NCBI GenBank assembly: GCA_027012955.1
Contig: JALUYL010000048.1
Location: 1 to 58,248, forward strand
DNA: 58,248 nucleotides
Reading direction: 5' to 3'
Origin: Sulfurovum sp.
GTDB taxonomy: Bacteria > Campylobacterota > Campylobacteria > Campylobacterales > Sulfurovaceae
Positions within the stretch are counted from its first letter, which is position 1, and the number at the start of each line of letters is the position of its first letter. The translations under genes were made by a program, and so were the position numbers. The notes beneath the pieces are model-generated. The model was not told the origin of the DNA, made no database searches, and was given only the letters and a program-made list of their open reading frames with translations. This document shows, one piece after another, positions 28,716-39,007 of the stretch.

Positions 28716-30151
28716 AAAATATTTTTAAATTTGTCTCCACGATTGGTATGGCATTGAGTCTATTTTTTACAACAGTACTCATGGTAGGTTTGATATATGA
28801 TGAAAATATGAAGCTTTTTTTCTACTTTGATACAGGCTTGTTTATTTTAAATCTTTTGGTATTTTTGTCGCTAAAAAAACATAAGATGAAACTCAGCATT
28901 AAGGGTGGTATTCTTTCTGTCAATCTTATTTGGTTACTTTTAGGTGTGGCAGGTACCATACCACTTATGCTCTACACAGAAGCCAACTTTGCTGATGCTT
29001 TTTTTGAATCAGTCAGTGGGTTTACTACCACAGGTGCAACCATCTTTTCTGATATAGAATCTTTACCAAAGTCCATACTCTATCTACGAAGCCTGATGCA
29101 TTGGCTGGGCGGTATGGGGATTATTGTCTTAGGAGTAGGGTTGTTCTCACTCATTAACCCAAGTGGGTCTATGACCCTGTTTAAAGCAGAATCCACTGGG
29201 ATTAAAATGGAAAAGATGACCCCTAAAGTGAAAGATACTGCCATGAGACTGTGGGGCATTTATATACTCTTTACCCTTGTGGATGCAGTGGCGCTTAAAG
29301 TAGCAGGTATGAGTTTTTTTGATGCGATTAACCATGCCTTCTCCACCATATCTACAGGAGGATTTTCTACGAAAAATGCCTCTTTGGGTTACTATCATTC
29401 TAGTCTCATTGTCTGGATAACTACATTTTTTATGATACTTTCAGGTATCAACTTTCTTGCACACCTAAAACTTTTTTCTTCTGGTAGGTTTGATGGATAC
29501 AAACGAGAAGAAGTGCTTTGGTATTTGGGTATTTTTATCATACTCTCTTTGCTACTTGGCAGTGCAGATATTGTCATAGACAAAGATAACCAATTTCATG
29601 CCTTTACCCACGCTTTCTTTACGATAGCCTCAGTACTTACCACCACAGGTTTTGCCACACTCGATTATGCTCAGTGGGGGCATGTAGCTATTACGGTGAT
29701 TTTTATAGCGATGCTTATAGGGGGGAATGCAGGTTCAACTGCAGGTGGGGTGAAAGTCATACGTTACATTGTTTTGTTTAAAAATATCACTTTACAGTTT
29801 AAAAAGATACTCCACCCCAATGCGATTGTGGGGGTATTTATAGATGGACAAAGAACAAGCTCTCAAACTATTAGCTCCACCACAGGGTTTATCGTGCTTT
29901 TTGTCATGACCAATATGTTGATTACACTCTACCTTTTTGCCAGAGGGTTTGATGCTATGACGGCTGTCTCTACTGCGGTGGCAACGGTGGGAAATATAGG
30001 TCCGGGATTTTCTCTCACTGGTCCTTCTGAGAATTATGCATTTTTTAGCGATGCAGATAAAATGGTACTCTCTATGGCGATGATTATAGGAAGGCTTGAA
30101 TTTTATACGGTATTTTTACTCTTTAGCCGTGATTTTTGGAAAAAGTTTTGA
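28697..30151 (+). CDS. trkH: Trk potassium transporter membrane subunit TrkH
   Basis: ESVSGFTTTGATIF, RSLMHWLGGMGIIVLGVG, GGNAGSTAGGVKVIR. Confidence 0.93.
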   Translation: MDIYALKNIFKFVSTIGMALSLFFTTVLMVGLIYDENMKLFFYFDTGLFILNLLVFLSLKKHKMKLSIKGGILSVNLIWLLLGVAGTIPLMLYTEANFADAFFESVSGFTTTGATIFSDIESLPKSILYLRSLMHWLGGMGIIVLGVGLFSLINPSGSMTLFKAESTGIKMEKMTPKVKDTAMRLWGIYILFTLVDAVALKVAGMSFFDAINHAFSTISTGGFSTKNASLGYYHSSLIVWITTFFMILSGINFLAHLKLFSSGRFDGYKREEVLWYLGIFIILSLLLGSADIVIDKDNQFHAFTHAFFTIASVLTTTGFATLDYAQWGHVAITVIFIAMLIGGNAGSTAGGVKVIRYIVLFKNITLQFKKILHPNAIVGVFIDGQRTSSQTISSTTGFIVLFVMTNMLITLYLFARGFDAMTAVSTAVATVGNIGPGFSLTGPSENYAFFSDADKMVLSMAMIIGRLEFYTVFLLFSRDFWKKF

Positions 30152-30237
30152 TTGACGTATATCATATGTTTTTATATCATCATTATTAGAGGTATAATAA
30201 AGAGTGAGAATACTTTGTAAGACTATGTTATAATTTC

Positions 30238-30251
30238 TTGATTTATATCAA
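30238..30251. promoter_or_regulatory. FNR/Dnr-type box TTGATTTATATCAA, 11 nt before the regulator ATG
   Basis: Perfect box; candidate autoregulatory site. Confidence 0.7.
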
Positions 30252-30262
30252 GGATATCGTAT

Positions 30263-30916
30263 ATGTATTGTATTAAAGATTTACCACTTTTCTCAGGCTT
30301 AAATGACCAGCAGTTGACGCGACTACAGTCAGAACTCCACATTCACCAGTATGACAAAGAGAGTATTGTCTTTTATGAAGGCGATGAGAGTGAGTACCTT
30401 TACATCTTACTCGATGGCTCCGTAAGACTCTATAAAACAGCGCCCAAGGGCAACCAAATACATATGCATAACTTTCAAGCTCCCGAAGCCATAGCACTTT
30501 TTGTGGCATTTGAAAATATACCTTTTCCTGCAACCTGCGAACTCTTAACTGATGGACACATAGGCTTACTCCCTCTTAATAAATTTCGTGATTGTCTGAA
30601 TGATATACAGTTTTCGTCTTCTTTGGTAAAAGCACTCTCTAAACGTATGAAACTTTTGGCTACACTGCTGCATAAAGAAACCATCTACTCTACAGAAGCA
30701 AAGATAGCAGACATCCTCTATACTAACCCCAGTATCTTTGAACGTCTTAAAAATAATGAAATAGCCTACATGCTAAACATGACACCCGAAACACTCTCGC
30801 GCATCTTGACTAAGTTTAAAAAAGAAGAAGTGATTAAGATAGATGAACATGTAGTGACTATCTTGGATGAAGAAGCCTTACGATATGTCATTGAAACCAA
30901 TACCATGCAAAAGTAA
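30263..30916 (+). CDS. Crp/Fnr-family transcriptional regulator without FNR-type Cys cluster
   Basis: cNMP fold GDESEYLYILLDGSVRLYK; recognition helix TPETLSRILTKF contains the E-x-x-S-R signature of TTGAT readers. Confidence 0.9.
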   Translation: MYCIKDLPLFSGLNDQQLTRLQSELHIHQYDKESIVFYEGDESEYLYILLDGSVRLYKTAPKGNQIHMHNFQAPEAIALFVAFENIPFPATCELLTDGHIGLLPLNKFRDCLNDIQFSSSLVKALSKRMKLLATLLHKETIYSTEAKIADILYTNPSIFERLKNNEIAYMLNMTPETLSRILTKFKKEEVIKIDEHVVTILDEEALRYVIETNTMQK

Positions 30917-31021
30917 CATCAATTCTATTGAACATATTGTCGCTATAAATAAACAATTTTCTTCGTCAATTATTTCTATTTTTTCATAAATATATTTAAA
31001 TAATTAAAATCATATATTTTT

Positions 31022-31035
31022 TTGATATATATCAA
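31022..31035. promoter_or_regulatory. FNR/Dnr-type box TTGATATATATCAA
   Basis: Perfect box; -10-like TATGCT at 31058. Confidence 0.8.
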
Positions 31036-31100
31036 TGAATCCTATTTTTGATAGTGTTATGCTGATAATGTATATGATTTCCAATAGTTAAGGAGGAAAA

Positions 31101-32387
31101 ATGTCATTCACTCAATCTAAAGTTTTCAAAAAAGCACTCTTACTCTCAGTGGTAAGTTCACAAATAATTTTTGCAGGAGGAGAGATTAACCCCGTGGAAG
31201 AGACGGCACTTGCCCCTATAACAGAGTCATTTTCTTTTCTTTCAAATGTGCAGGCACATGGAGAGTTGCGTCCTCGTTATGAGTATGTCAATACAAATAA
31301 TGCAACAGGTAATGCAAGTGCCTTTACCAATAGACTTATGTTGGGGGTCAGTGCAGATTTATTGAATGTAAATGGTTTATCTGTCTATTTGGAAGCCATT
31401 AATGTAGCTGGTTCTGGTAATTATTGGGATTTATCTGCCAGTGATTCTGATAGAGGTGTCTACAATGTAGTGGCAGACCCTTCTCAAACACGTATTACTC
31501 AAGCCTATGTCGATTATGCTTTTTCGGACTCTTTACTGAGAGCAGGACGCCAAGGGGTGAACCTGGACAATCAACGTTTCATTGGTACGGTAAACTGGAG
31601 ACAAATGCCTCAGACCTATGATGCAGTAGCATTTTCAAACCACTCCATCGAGGGGCTTTCTCTTATGGCAGCGTATGTATGGCATGTGAATACCATTTTT
31701 ACGAATGACTCAGTACTTCCTAATGGCACACCTAAATCTTCAGGCTTTGATACAGGAACAGTTTTACTCCATGCAACATATAAAATAAATGATGCCTTTG
31801 CGCTTACTGCATATGATTACATGATAGAGGATGTACATGATACGTATGGTATCGCAGCGACTGGTAAGTTTGCATTGGGTGGAGGTACAGGGTTGTCTTA
31901 TCGTGCAGAGTATGCAAAACAGACTGACCCAACATTTAATAAACTAACCACTAATAAGACAGCAGATGCTGAGTATTATAACATTGAAGCTACGCTTAAT
32001 ATGAGTGGTTTTTTAGCAGGTGTAAGATATGAAGTTTTAGGTGCTGGGAATGGTGGTAATGCTGCCTTTAGTACACCTCTTGCGACACTCCATGGGCAAA
32101 ATGGTTGGGCTGACATGTTCTTAGGGACACCAACTAACGGTCTTGTAGATGTGAATGGTATGATAGGGTACAAAGCAAAAGGTTTTGGTGTAGCTAAAAT
32201 AGTCTACCATGATTTCTCTAGTGACAGAGGAAGTATAAATTATGGTACAGAGATAGATGTACTTTATAAAAATAAAATTTCAGCAGTGAAAGGGCTTTCT
32301 GGACTCCTAAAAGCGTCATTTTATAATGCAGATACTTTTAAAGTAGACACTACAAAATATTGGGTAATGCTTGATTACAAATTTTAA
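31101..32387 (+). CDS. Outer-membrane porin (OprD/major-porin-like)
   Basis: Signal peptide, beta-rich pattern, C-terminal WVMLDYKF. Confidence 0.78.
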   Translation: MSFTQSKVFKKALLLSVVSSQIIFAGGEINPVEETALAPITESFSFLSNVQAHGELRPRYEYVNTNNATGNASAFTNRLMLGVSADLLNVNGLSVYLEAINVAGSGNYWDLSASDSDRGVYNVVADPSQTRITQAYVDYAFSDSLLRAGRQGVNLDNQRFIGTVNWRQMPQTYDAVAFSNHSIEGLSLMAAYVWHVNTIFTNDSVLPNGTPKSSGFDTGTVLLHATYKINDAFALTAYDYMIEDVHDTYGIAATGKFALGGGTGLSYRAEYAKQTDPTFNKLTTNKTADAEYYNIEATLNMSGFLAGVRYEVLGAGNGGNAAFSTPLATLHGQNGWADMFLGTPTNGLVDVNGMIGYKAKGFGVAKIVYHDFSSDRGSINYGTEIDVLYKNKISAVKGLSGLLKASFYNADTFKVDTTKYWVMLDYKF

Positions 32388-32394
32388 TATTCAT

Positions 32395-32416
32395 AACGCA
32401 TAGTTTTCTATGCGTT
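32395..32416 (+). terminator. Hairpin AACGCATAG-TTTT-CTATGCGTT after porin
   Basis: 9-bp perfect stem 7 nt after the stop codon. Confidence 0.5.
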
Positions 32417-32587
32417 AGTGACTTCAATATATTAGACTTCTCACTTCCTTGAGTTTTGCAAGAAGTCTATTCTCCCCTTTCCTTTCTTTTTCATCAAATT
32501 TATTTATTGACTTTTGACTGTTAAATAGAATTATTTATCCACCAAAATACTTTGATTATTCATCAGCGTGATTGTATACATGCATAA

Positions 32588-32601
32588 TTGATATACATCA
32601 A
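32588..32601. promoter_or_regulatory. FNR/Dnr-type box TTGATATACATCAA upstream of napA
   Basis: Perfect box. Confidence 0.82.
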
Positions 32602-32662
32602 TTATAGTATAGGATTATCGTGATATTCTTAAAATGTATATTAATTTTAATAAGGAGGAACA

Positions 32663-35500
32663 ATGTCATTAAATAGACGTGATTTTTTGAAAAATTCAGC
32701 AGCAGTGGCAGCAGCAGGTGCGGTAGGTATTACTGTCCCACAAGAAGCTGAGGCAGCAGCAAAACAAGCTGAATCTAAATGGAGATGGGACAAGGCGGCT
32801 TGTCGTTTCTGTGGTACTGGTTGTGGGATTATGCTTGCGACGAAGAATGGTAGAATCGTTGCAGTAAAAGGTGATCCTGCAGCTCCAGTAAATAGAGGAC
32901 TGAATTGTATTAAGGGTTACTTTAATGCGAAGATTATGTATGGGGCAGACAGACTTAAAACACCACTGCTTCGTATGAATGATAAAGGTGAATTCGATAA
33001 AAAAGGTAAGTTTAAAGCAGTAAGCTGGAAACGTGCCTTTGATGAGATGGAACTTAACATTAGAAAAGCACTGAAGGCGTCTGGTCCTGAAGGTGTGGGT
33101 ATTTTTGCTTCTGGACAGTACACTCTTATGGAAGGGTACGCTGCACAGAAAATGATGAAAGCAGGTTTCCGTTCTAATGCTATCGACCCCAATGCAAGAC
33201 ACTGTATGGCATCTGCGGTTGTTGGTTTCTATCAAACCTTTGGTATTGATGAGCCATCAGGATGTTATGATGATATTGAATTGACAGATACGATTATCTC
33301 ATGGGGTTCAAACATGGCAGAGATGCACCCTATTTTATGGTCAAGGGTCACAGATAGAAAACTCTCTAACCCAGACAAAGTAAAAGTAGTCAATATCACA
33401 ACATATCGAACCAGAAGTTCAGATTTGGCAGATATGGAGATTATCTTTACCCCAAATACTGACTTGGTATTGTGGAATTATATTGCACGTGAAATCGTTA
33501 TGAGAGATGATAAAGAAAAAATTATCGATTGGGATTTTGTGAAAGAGCATATGGTCTTTGCAACAGGTCCTGCGAACATTGGGTATGGTATGAGACGTGC
33601 AGGTGAAAAATCTATCACACCAGTCAATGCAGATGGTTCAGCTGGTAAGTATTCTGCACTTGAGATGCAAACGATTAACAAAGAGATGTCTAAAGTACTT
33701 TCTGAAGATGAAGGAACAGCATTGGCTCCGTATGGTTACAAAGCTGGTGAGACTATGAAAAATACAGCAGGTACGCTCAATCACTGGGAAATCTCTTTTG
33801 AAGAGTATAAAAAGTCTTTAGAGCCATATACACTTGAGTATACTGCTAGGGTAACCAAAGGTGATAAAAATGAGGACATCGAAGCATTTAAGAAAAAACT
33901 TCAAAAACTGGCGGATCTCTACATAGAGAAAAACAGAAAAGTGGTAAGTTTTTGGACGATGGGTATGAATCAACATACACGTGGTACATGGGTTAACACA
34001 CTTTCATACAATGTACACTTTATGTTGAATAAGCAAGCTAAACCAGGTTCTGGGGCATTCTCACTTACGGGTCAACCATCTGCGTGTGGTACGGCTAGAG
34101 AAGTAGGAACATTCTGTCACAGACTTCCTGCTGACTTGATGGTAAAAAACCCTAAGCATAGAAAAATAGCAGAGAAAAAATGGTCAATTCCAGAGGGTAC
34201 ACTGAACCCTGTAGGTAACCAACACATTATGAAAATTCATAGAGATATCGAAGATGGTGTCATTAAATTTGCATGGGTTAATGTATGTAATGCTTACCAA
34301 GATTCTGGGTCAGCCTCTCACTGGATAAAAGCAGCGCGTGAGATGGATAACTTTATCGTTACTTCTGACGGATACCCTGGTATTTCAGCAAAAGTATCGG
34401 ATTTGGTACTTCCATCGGCGATGATTTATGAAAAATGGGGTGCCTATGGAAATGCAGAACGTCGTACACAGCACTGGAGACAACAAGTACTTCCTATAGG
34501 TGACGCGATGTCAGATACCTGGCAGTGGGTTGAACTTTCTAAACGCTTTACTGTTAAAGATTTATGGGGTAAATATACACTTAGAAATAAAAAAGTATTA
34601 CCTGATGTCATTAAAGATGCATTAAAAATGGGATATACAGAAGATACAACAATGTATGACATCCTCTTTGCTAATAAAAAAGCAAAATCATACAAGATAG
34701 ACATGAAGAAATTCCCTCAACAAGGTTACGACAACTCAGAGTGTTTGGGTGACAGTAGAAATGTTAAAGGCTCAGATGGTAAAGTATTTAAGGGGTATGG
34801 ATTTATGCTCCATGAGTATCTCTTTGAAGAGTATGCAAGTTTTGGTAGAGGACATGGACATGACCTCGCACCATTTAATGTGTACCATAAAGTAAGAGGA
34901 CTCAAGTGGCCGGTTGTTGATGGTAAAGAGACGCATTGGAGATTTAATGTCAAGTATGACCCCTATGCAGCAAAAGCAGCTAAAGAAGCTGGCTTAAAAG
35001 ACTTTGCGTTCTATGGACCATTGGCTAAGGCATTGGCACAGGGTGATCTTAAAGGTATTAAAGACAAAAACAAAAAGTCACTTAAAAATAAAGCCAAAAT
35101 CTATGCAAGACCATACATGGAGCCACCTGAAACACCAGATAAAGAGTACGATACATGGCTCTGTACAGGGCGTGTACTAGAACATTGGCACTCAGGTACG
35201 ATGACGATGAGAGTTCCTGAACTCTTCAGGGCTGTTCCTGAAGCACTCTGTTACATGAATCCAAAAGATGCCAAAGCAAAAGGCTTCAAGCAAGGTAGTT
35301 TGATTTGGATAGATTCACGTCGTGGTAAAGTCAAAGCAAGAGTGGAGACACGTGGACGTAACAGACCACCACAAGGACTTGTATTTGTACCTTGGTTTGA
35401 TGAAAAAGTCTTTATCAACAAAGTATGTCTTGATGCGACATGTCCCATGTCTAAACAAACTGACTACAAAAAATGTGCAGTCAAACTCACTAAGGCATAA
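32663..35500 (+). CDS. napA: Periplasmic nitrate reductase catalytic subunit
   Basis: Tat signal [53 protein letters not shown]. Confidence 0.97.
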   Translation: MSLNRRDFLKNSAAVAAAGAVGITVPQEAEAAAKQAESKWRWDKAACRFCGTGCGIMLATKNGRIVAVKGDPAAPVNRGLNCIKGYFNAKIMYGADRLKTPLLRMNDKGEFDKKGKFKAVSWKRAFDEMELNIRKALKASGPEGVGIFASGQYTLMEGYAAQKMMKAGFRSNAIDPNARHCMASAVVGFYQTFGIDEPSGCYDDIELTDTIISWGSNMAEMHPILWSRVTDRKLSNPDKVKVVNITTYRTRSSDLADMEIIFTPNTDLVLWNYIAREIVMRDDKEKIIDWDFVKEHMVFATGPANIGYGMRRAGEKSITPVNADGSAGKYSALEMQTINKEMSKVLSEDEGTALAPYGYKAGETMKNTAGTLNHWEISFEEYKKSLEPYTLEYTARVTKGDKNEDIEAFKKKLQKLADLYIEKNRKVVSFWTMGMNQHTRGTWVNTLSYNVHFMLNKQAKPGSGAFSLTGQPSACGTAREVGTFCHRLPADLMVKNPKHRKIAEKKWSIPEGTLNPVGNQHIMKIHRDIEDGVIKFAWVNVCNAYQDSGSASHWIKAAREMDNFIVTSDGYPGISAKVSDLVLPSAMIYEKWGAYGNAERRTQHWRQQVLPIGDAMSDTWQWVELSKRFTVKDLWGKYTLRNKKVLPDVIKDALKMGYTEDTTMYDILFANKKAKSYKIDMKKFPQQGYDNSECLGDSRNVKGSDGKVFKGYGFMLHEYLFEEYASFGRGHGHDLAPFNVYHKVRGLKWPVVDGKETHWRFNVKYDPYAAKAAKEAGLKDFAFYGPLAKALAQGDLKGIKDKNKKSLKNKAKIYARPYMEPPETPDKEYDTWLCTGRVLEHWHSGTMTMRVPELFRAVPEALCYMNPKDAKAKGFKQGSLIWIDSRRGKVKARVETRGRNRPPQGLVFVPWFDEKVFINKVCLDATCPMSKQTDYKKCAVKLTKA

Positions 35501-35505
35501 CAGAT

Positions 35506-36330
35506 ATGGCACACTCTGACGGCAGAAGAAACTTTATGGCGACAACCTTACAAAGCGTAGGGCTTGCTGCACTTGGTGGAATGTTGTGGAGTGGATATAC
35601 GGACAGTGTCAAAGCATCACCTTTGGTACTCAGACCTCCTGGTGCATTGAGCGAAAAAGATTTTTTAAGGGCATGTATCAAGTGTGGGCTATGTGCAGAG
35701 GCTTGTGTCAATAGAGAAACCAATAGAGATACACAAACAGGAGAACAACGTGAAGGTACGCTAAAAATGGCAAAAGGAGGCGACTCCTTACTCATTGGTA
35801 CCCCTTATTTTGTACCTCTTGAAGTACCTTGTTATATGTGTGAAGATATCCCTTGTGTGCCTGTATGCCCATCGGGAGCTTTAGATATGCCTAGTTTGCT
35901 CAATGAAAAGAAAGAGCTAGACATTAATAAAGCATCTATGGGCTTGGCCGTAGTACACAAAGAGTCATGTATCTCTTTTTGGGGTATACAGTGTGATGCT
36001 TGTTATAGAGCGTGTCCATTGTTAGATAGTGCGATTACGATTGAGTATCAAAAAAATGAGAGAACAGGTAAGCATGCCTATTTGTTACCGATAGTACATG
36101 ATGATGCATGTACTGGCTGTGGTCTTTGTGAAAAAGCATGTGTGACTGAAAAACCAGCGATTTTCGTGTTGCCAAATGCGGTTGCCAAAGGTAAAGTAGG
36201 TGACCATTACGTCAAAGGTTGGGATGCAAAGGACCAAGAACGTGTAGGCAATGCAAAAGCGATACATACACAGACAGAGCGAAGTGAAAAATCGCCTTCT
36301 GACTATCTCAATATGGAGGTAGAGTACTAA
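35506..36330 (+). CDS. napG: Ferredoxin-type protein NapG
   Basis: Tat-like N-terminus, four Fe-S cluster motifs (CIKCGLCAEAC, CYMCEDIPCVPVC, CDACYRACP, CTGCGLCEKAC). Confidence 0.93.
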   Translation: MAHSDGRRNFMATTLQSVGLAALGGMLWSGYTDSVKASPLVLRPPGALSEKDFLRACIKCGLCAEACVNRETNRDTQTGEQREGTLKMAKGGDSLLIGTPYFVPLEVPCYMCEDIPCVPVCPSGALDMPSLLNEKKELDINKASMGLAVVHKESCISFWGIQCDACYRACPLLDSAITIEYQKNERTGKHAYLLPIVHDDACTGCGLCEKACVTEKPAIFVLPNAVAKGKVGDHYVKGWDAKDQERVGNAKAIHTQTERSEKSPSDYLNMEVEY

Positions 36331-37139
36331 TGAAAAATATGAAGTATCTACTCCTTAGACGGACAACACAGAGTGGAATTTTGTTTCTTTATTTTGCTGC
36401 AAATGCCTATGGTTGGCATATCTTAGAAGGCACCTTTGGTACTTCTATGCTCTTTGGTATTATCCCTCTGGCAGATCCGTACAATACCTTGCAGGTACTC
36501 GCAACAGGGTTTGTTTTAGGTTCGGATGTACTTTTAGGTGCAGTGATTATCACACTGTTTTATTTTGTGGTAGGTGGTCGTGCATTTTGTTCATGGGTTT
36601 GTCCTATCAACATGGTGACAGACTTGGCAAACTGGCTTAGACGTACATTGAACCTTGACAAAGAAGAGGTCAATTACCGTTTTTTAAAACGAAGTGCTAG
36701 GTATTGGCTTATGGTAGTAGGTCTTATTGTCTCAGCACTTGTAGGTGTGGCAGCGTTTGAAGTGTTTTCTCCTATTACCATCATGCAAAGAGGGATAGTC
36801 TTTGGTTTTGGTATGGGTGGGGCAGTTGTCCTTGCCATTTTCCTTTTTGACCTCTTTGGAGTGAAGAATGGATGGTGTGGACATTTGTGTCCTCTTGGTG
36901 CTGCATACTCTGTGATAGGAAGTCAAAGCCTTGTGAAAGTAAAGCATAACCATGAGAACTGTACTAACTGTATGGATTGTAAAGTCGTGTGTCCAGAAAA
37001 TCAGGTCTTACATATGATAAACAAGTCAAGCATTGCTGTAAGTGACGGTGAATGTACCAACTGTGGTAGATGTGTAGATGTGTGCAATGATGATGCATTG
37101 GAATTTGGAATTAGAAGTTTTACGAAACAGAGTCGTTAA
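36330..37139 (+). CDS. napH: Quinol dehydrogenase ferredoxin subunit NapH
   Basis: Multiple TM, GRAFCSWVCPINMVTD, GWCGHLCPLGA, two CX2CX2CX3C clusters. Confidence 0.94.
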   Translation: MKNMKYLLLRRTTQSGILFLYFAANAYGWHILEGTFGTSMLFGIIPLADPYNTLQVLATGFVLGSDVLLGAVIITLFYFVVGGRAFCSWVCPINMVTDLANWLRRTLNLDKEEVNYRFLKRSARYWLMVVGLIVSALVGVAAFEVFSPITIMQRGIVFGFGMGGAVVLAIFLFDLFGVKNGWCGHLCPLGAAYSVIGSQSLVKVKHNHENCTNCMDCKVVCPENQVLHMINKSSIAVSDGECTNCGRCVDVCNDDALEFGIRSFTKQSR

Positions 37140-37161
37140 CAAAAATTATAGGAGGAAATAG

Positions 37162-38127
37162 ATGAAAAAAATAGTAAAAACCGTAGCAATTGGGGCATTA
37201 CTCGCTTCAACAAGTGCGTATGCTGTAGGTACTGCTGCCTGTGCAGGATGTCATGGGCAGTATTTTGAAAAAGCAGCATTGGGTAAATCGAAGATAGTCA
37301 AAGATATGCCACTCAAAGATATCGTGAAAGCACTTAAAGGCTACAAAGCAGGTACGTATGGTGGTGCGATGAAGCAAGTTATGGTGAACCAAGTGAAAGA
37401 TTTGAAAGAATCAGATATAGAGGCACTCTCTTTACTGATGAAAATCGAACATGGTACCCAAACAGAAAAAGCAACCACACATGCCGCTGCCGCTGCAGTA
37501 GCCGCTGCAGGGGGATCGTATATTGACCTTAATGCAGATGCTTCAGATGAGATGAGAATTGAGCAAGAAGATTTAGGAAATAGAAATACAGTTTCAGAAA
37601 AAGCACTGGGTCTTAGAAAGACTGCACTTGGAGATGAATCTGATACTACAGGGGTTAAAACAGACTATGATCGACCAGCTCCTGGACAAGCAAAACGCTT
37701 TGAAAGAGCCTATAAAGATGCGCCACCGATGATTCCTCATTCTGTGGATGGATTATTGCCAATTACCAGAGAAAACAATCAATGTCTTGGATGTCACTTG
37801 CCTGAAGTAGCAAAAAGTATGGGTGCAACACCTATCCCTGTGACACACTTTACAAACTACAGACCATTGACTGCTATGAATGATGGTTATGTGGTTAAGG
37901 GTGGAGAAGTACTTGGTTATGATATACAAAATACATCAGATATTAAGCTAGCCAAAGCAAAAAAATCTGATAGCTTGTATCAAGGTCGTTTTAACTGTAC
38001 ACAATGTCATGCCCCACAATCTAAAACAAAAACAGATGTGGCAAATACATTTAAACCAGACTTTGGTGACAGTACATTTAAAGCACACTCAAACTTGGCT
38101 GATGCTATGAATGAAGGTGTTGAATAG
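37162..38127 (+). CDS. napB: NapB-type cytochrome c with extra N-terminal monoheme domain
   Basis: Three CXXCH: CAGCH (N-terminal), CLGCH and CTQCH (NapB-like). Confidence 0.87.
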   Translation: MKKIVKTVAIGALLASTSAYAVGTAACAGCHGQYFEKAALGKSKIVKDMPLKDIVKALKGYKAGTYGGAMKQVMVNQVKDLKESDIEALSLLMKIEHGTQTEKATTHAAAAAVAAAGGSYIDLNADASDEMRIEQEDLGNRNTVSEKALGLRKTALGDESDTTGVKTDYDRPAPGQAKRFERAYKDAPPMIPHSVDGLLPITRENNQCLGCHLPEVAKSMGATPIPVTHFTNYRPLTAMNDGYVVKGGEVLGYDIQNTSDIKLAKAKKSDSLYQGRFNCTQCHAPQSKTKTDVANTFKPDFGDSTFKAHSNLADAMNEGVE

Positions 38128-38666
38128 TGCAAAAAAAGGTTAGTGAAGTTGAACGTAGAAATTTTTTTACAGCACTAAAAAAACCTTTACAGCAAAATAA
38201 GGAAAACTCACCCTTAGTGGTGAGACCTCCTTATGGCTTAAACGAATCTCTTTTTCAGAGTGAGTGCGTAACGTGTGAAAGTAAAGCATGTGTGACTTCT
38301 TGTGATGAACAGATTATAATGATACAGGCAGATGGTATACCTATGCTTAACTTTGTAAAAAGTGGGTGTACTTTTTGTGAAGAGTGTGCCCATGCATGTG
38401 AACCCAATGTCCTAAATTTGAACCATACGCATACGGCTGAAAAACTCAATGCTACATTTCGCATAAGTACAGAGGGATGTGTGGCACATAATGGTGTGAT
38501 ATGCTTTTCATGTAAAGAACCTTGCATTGATGATGCTATACTCTTTAATGGTATGTTTAACCCTGTCATAGACATGGACAAGTGTACAGGCTGTGGATTT
38601 TGTCTGGGTAGATGCCCTACACTTGCCATAGATTTTACACCAACGATAGTAAAGGAACTTTCTTGA
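38127..38666 (+). CDS. napF: Ferredoxin-type protein NapF
   Basis: GTG start; RRNFFTALKK; CTFCEECAHACEP, CTGCGFCLGRCP. Confidence 0.85.
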   Translation: MQKKVSEVERRNFFTALKKPLQQNKENSPLVVRPPYGLNESLFQSECVTCESKACVTSCDEQIIMIQADGIPMLNFVKSGCTFCEECAHACEPNVLNLNHTHTAEKLNATFRISTEGCVAHNGVICFSCKEPCIDDAILFNGMFNPVIDMDKCTGCGFCLGRCPTLAIDFTPTIVKELS

Positions 38667-39007
38667 ATTTAAAAACACAGTATCCAAAGCTCTTCTCTAA
38701 TCTCTTGGAAGAGGTAGATGAAGTACGTTACTTGGTCGTAGTAGATAAAAACTTTAACGATGTTGACTCAGATGAATTTGACGCGATTGATCCTGAAGAT
38801 TATAATTATCTTGTCTATATTACTGAACGTTTGCAAGATGCTATGGGAGAAGAGAAGATGGTTACATTCATAAAACAACTCGAAGCCCATAAAGATGTGG
38901 TACTTTTTTACCTTTCGGAGACAGATTTATATGGTATTCAAACCGATTTAGAGGATGAGGCGATTGAAAAAATGGTTTTGGATATTGTAGAGAGTGTTCT
39001 TGCATGA
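38663..39007 (+). CDS. Hypothetical nap-operon protein
   Basis: Likely TTG start overlapping napF stop (LNLKTQYPKLFSNLLEEVDEVRYLVV...); track start is 38612. Confidence 0.6.
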   Translation: MNLKTQYPKLFSNLLEEVDEVRYLVVVDKNFNDVDSDEFDAIDPEDYNYLVYITERLQDAMGEEKMVTFIKQLEAHKDVVLFYLSETDLYGIQTDLEDEAIEKMVLDIVESVLA

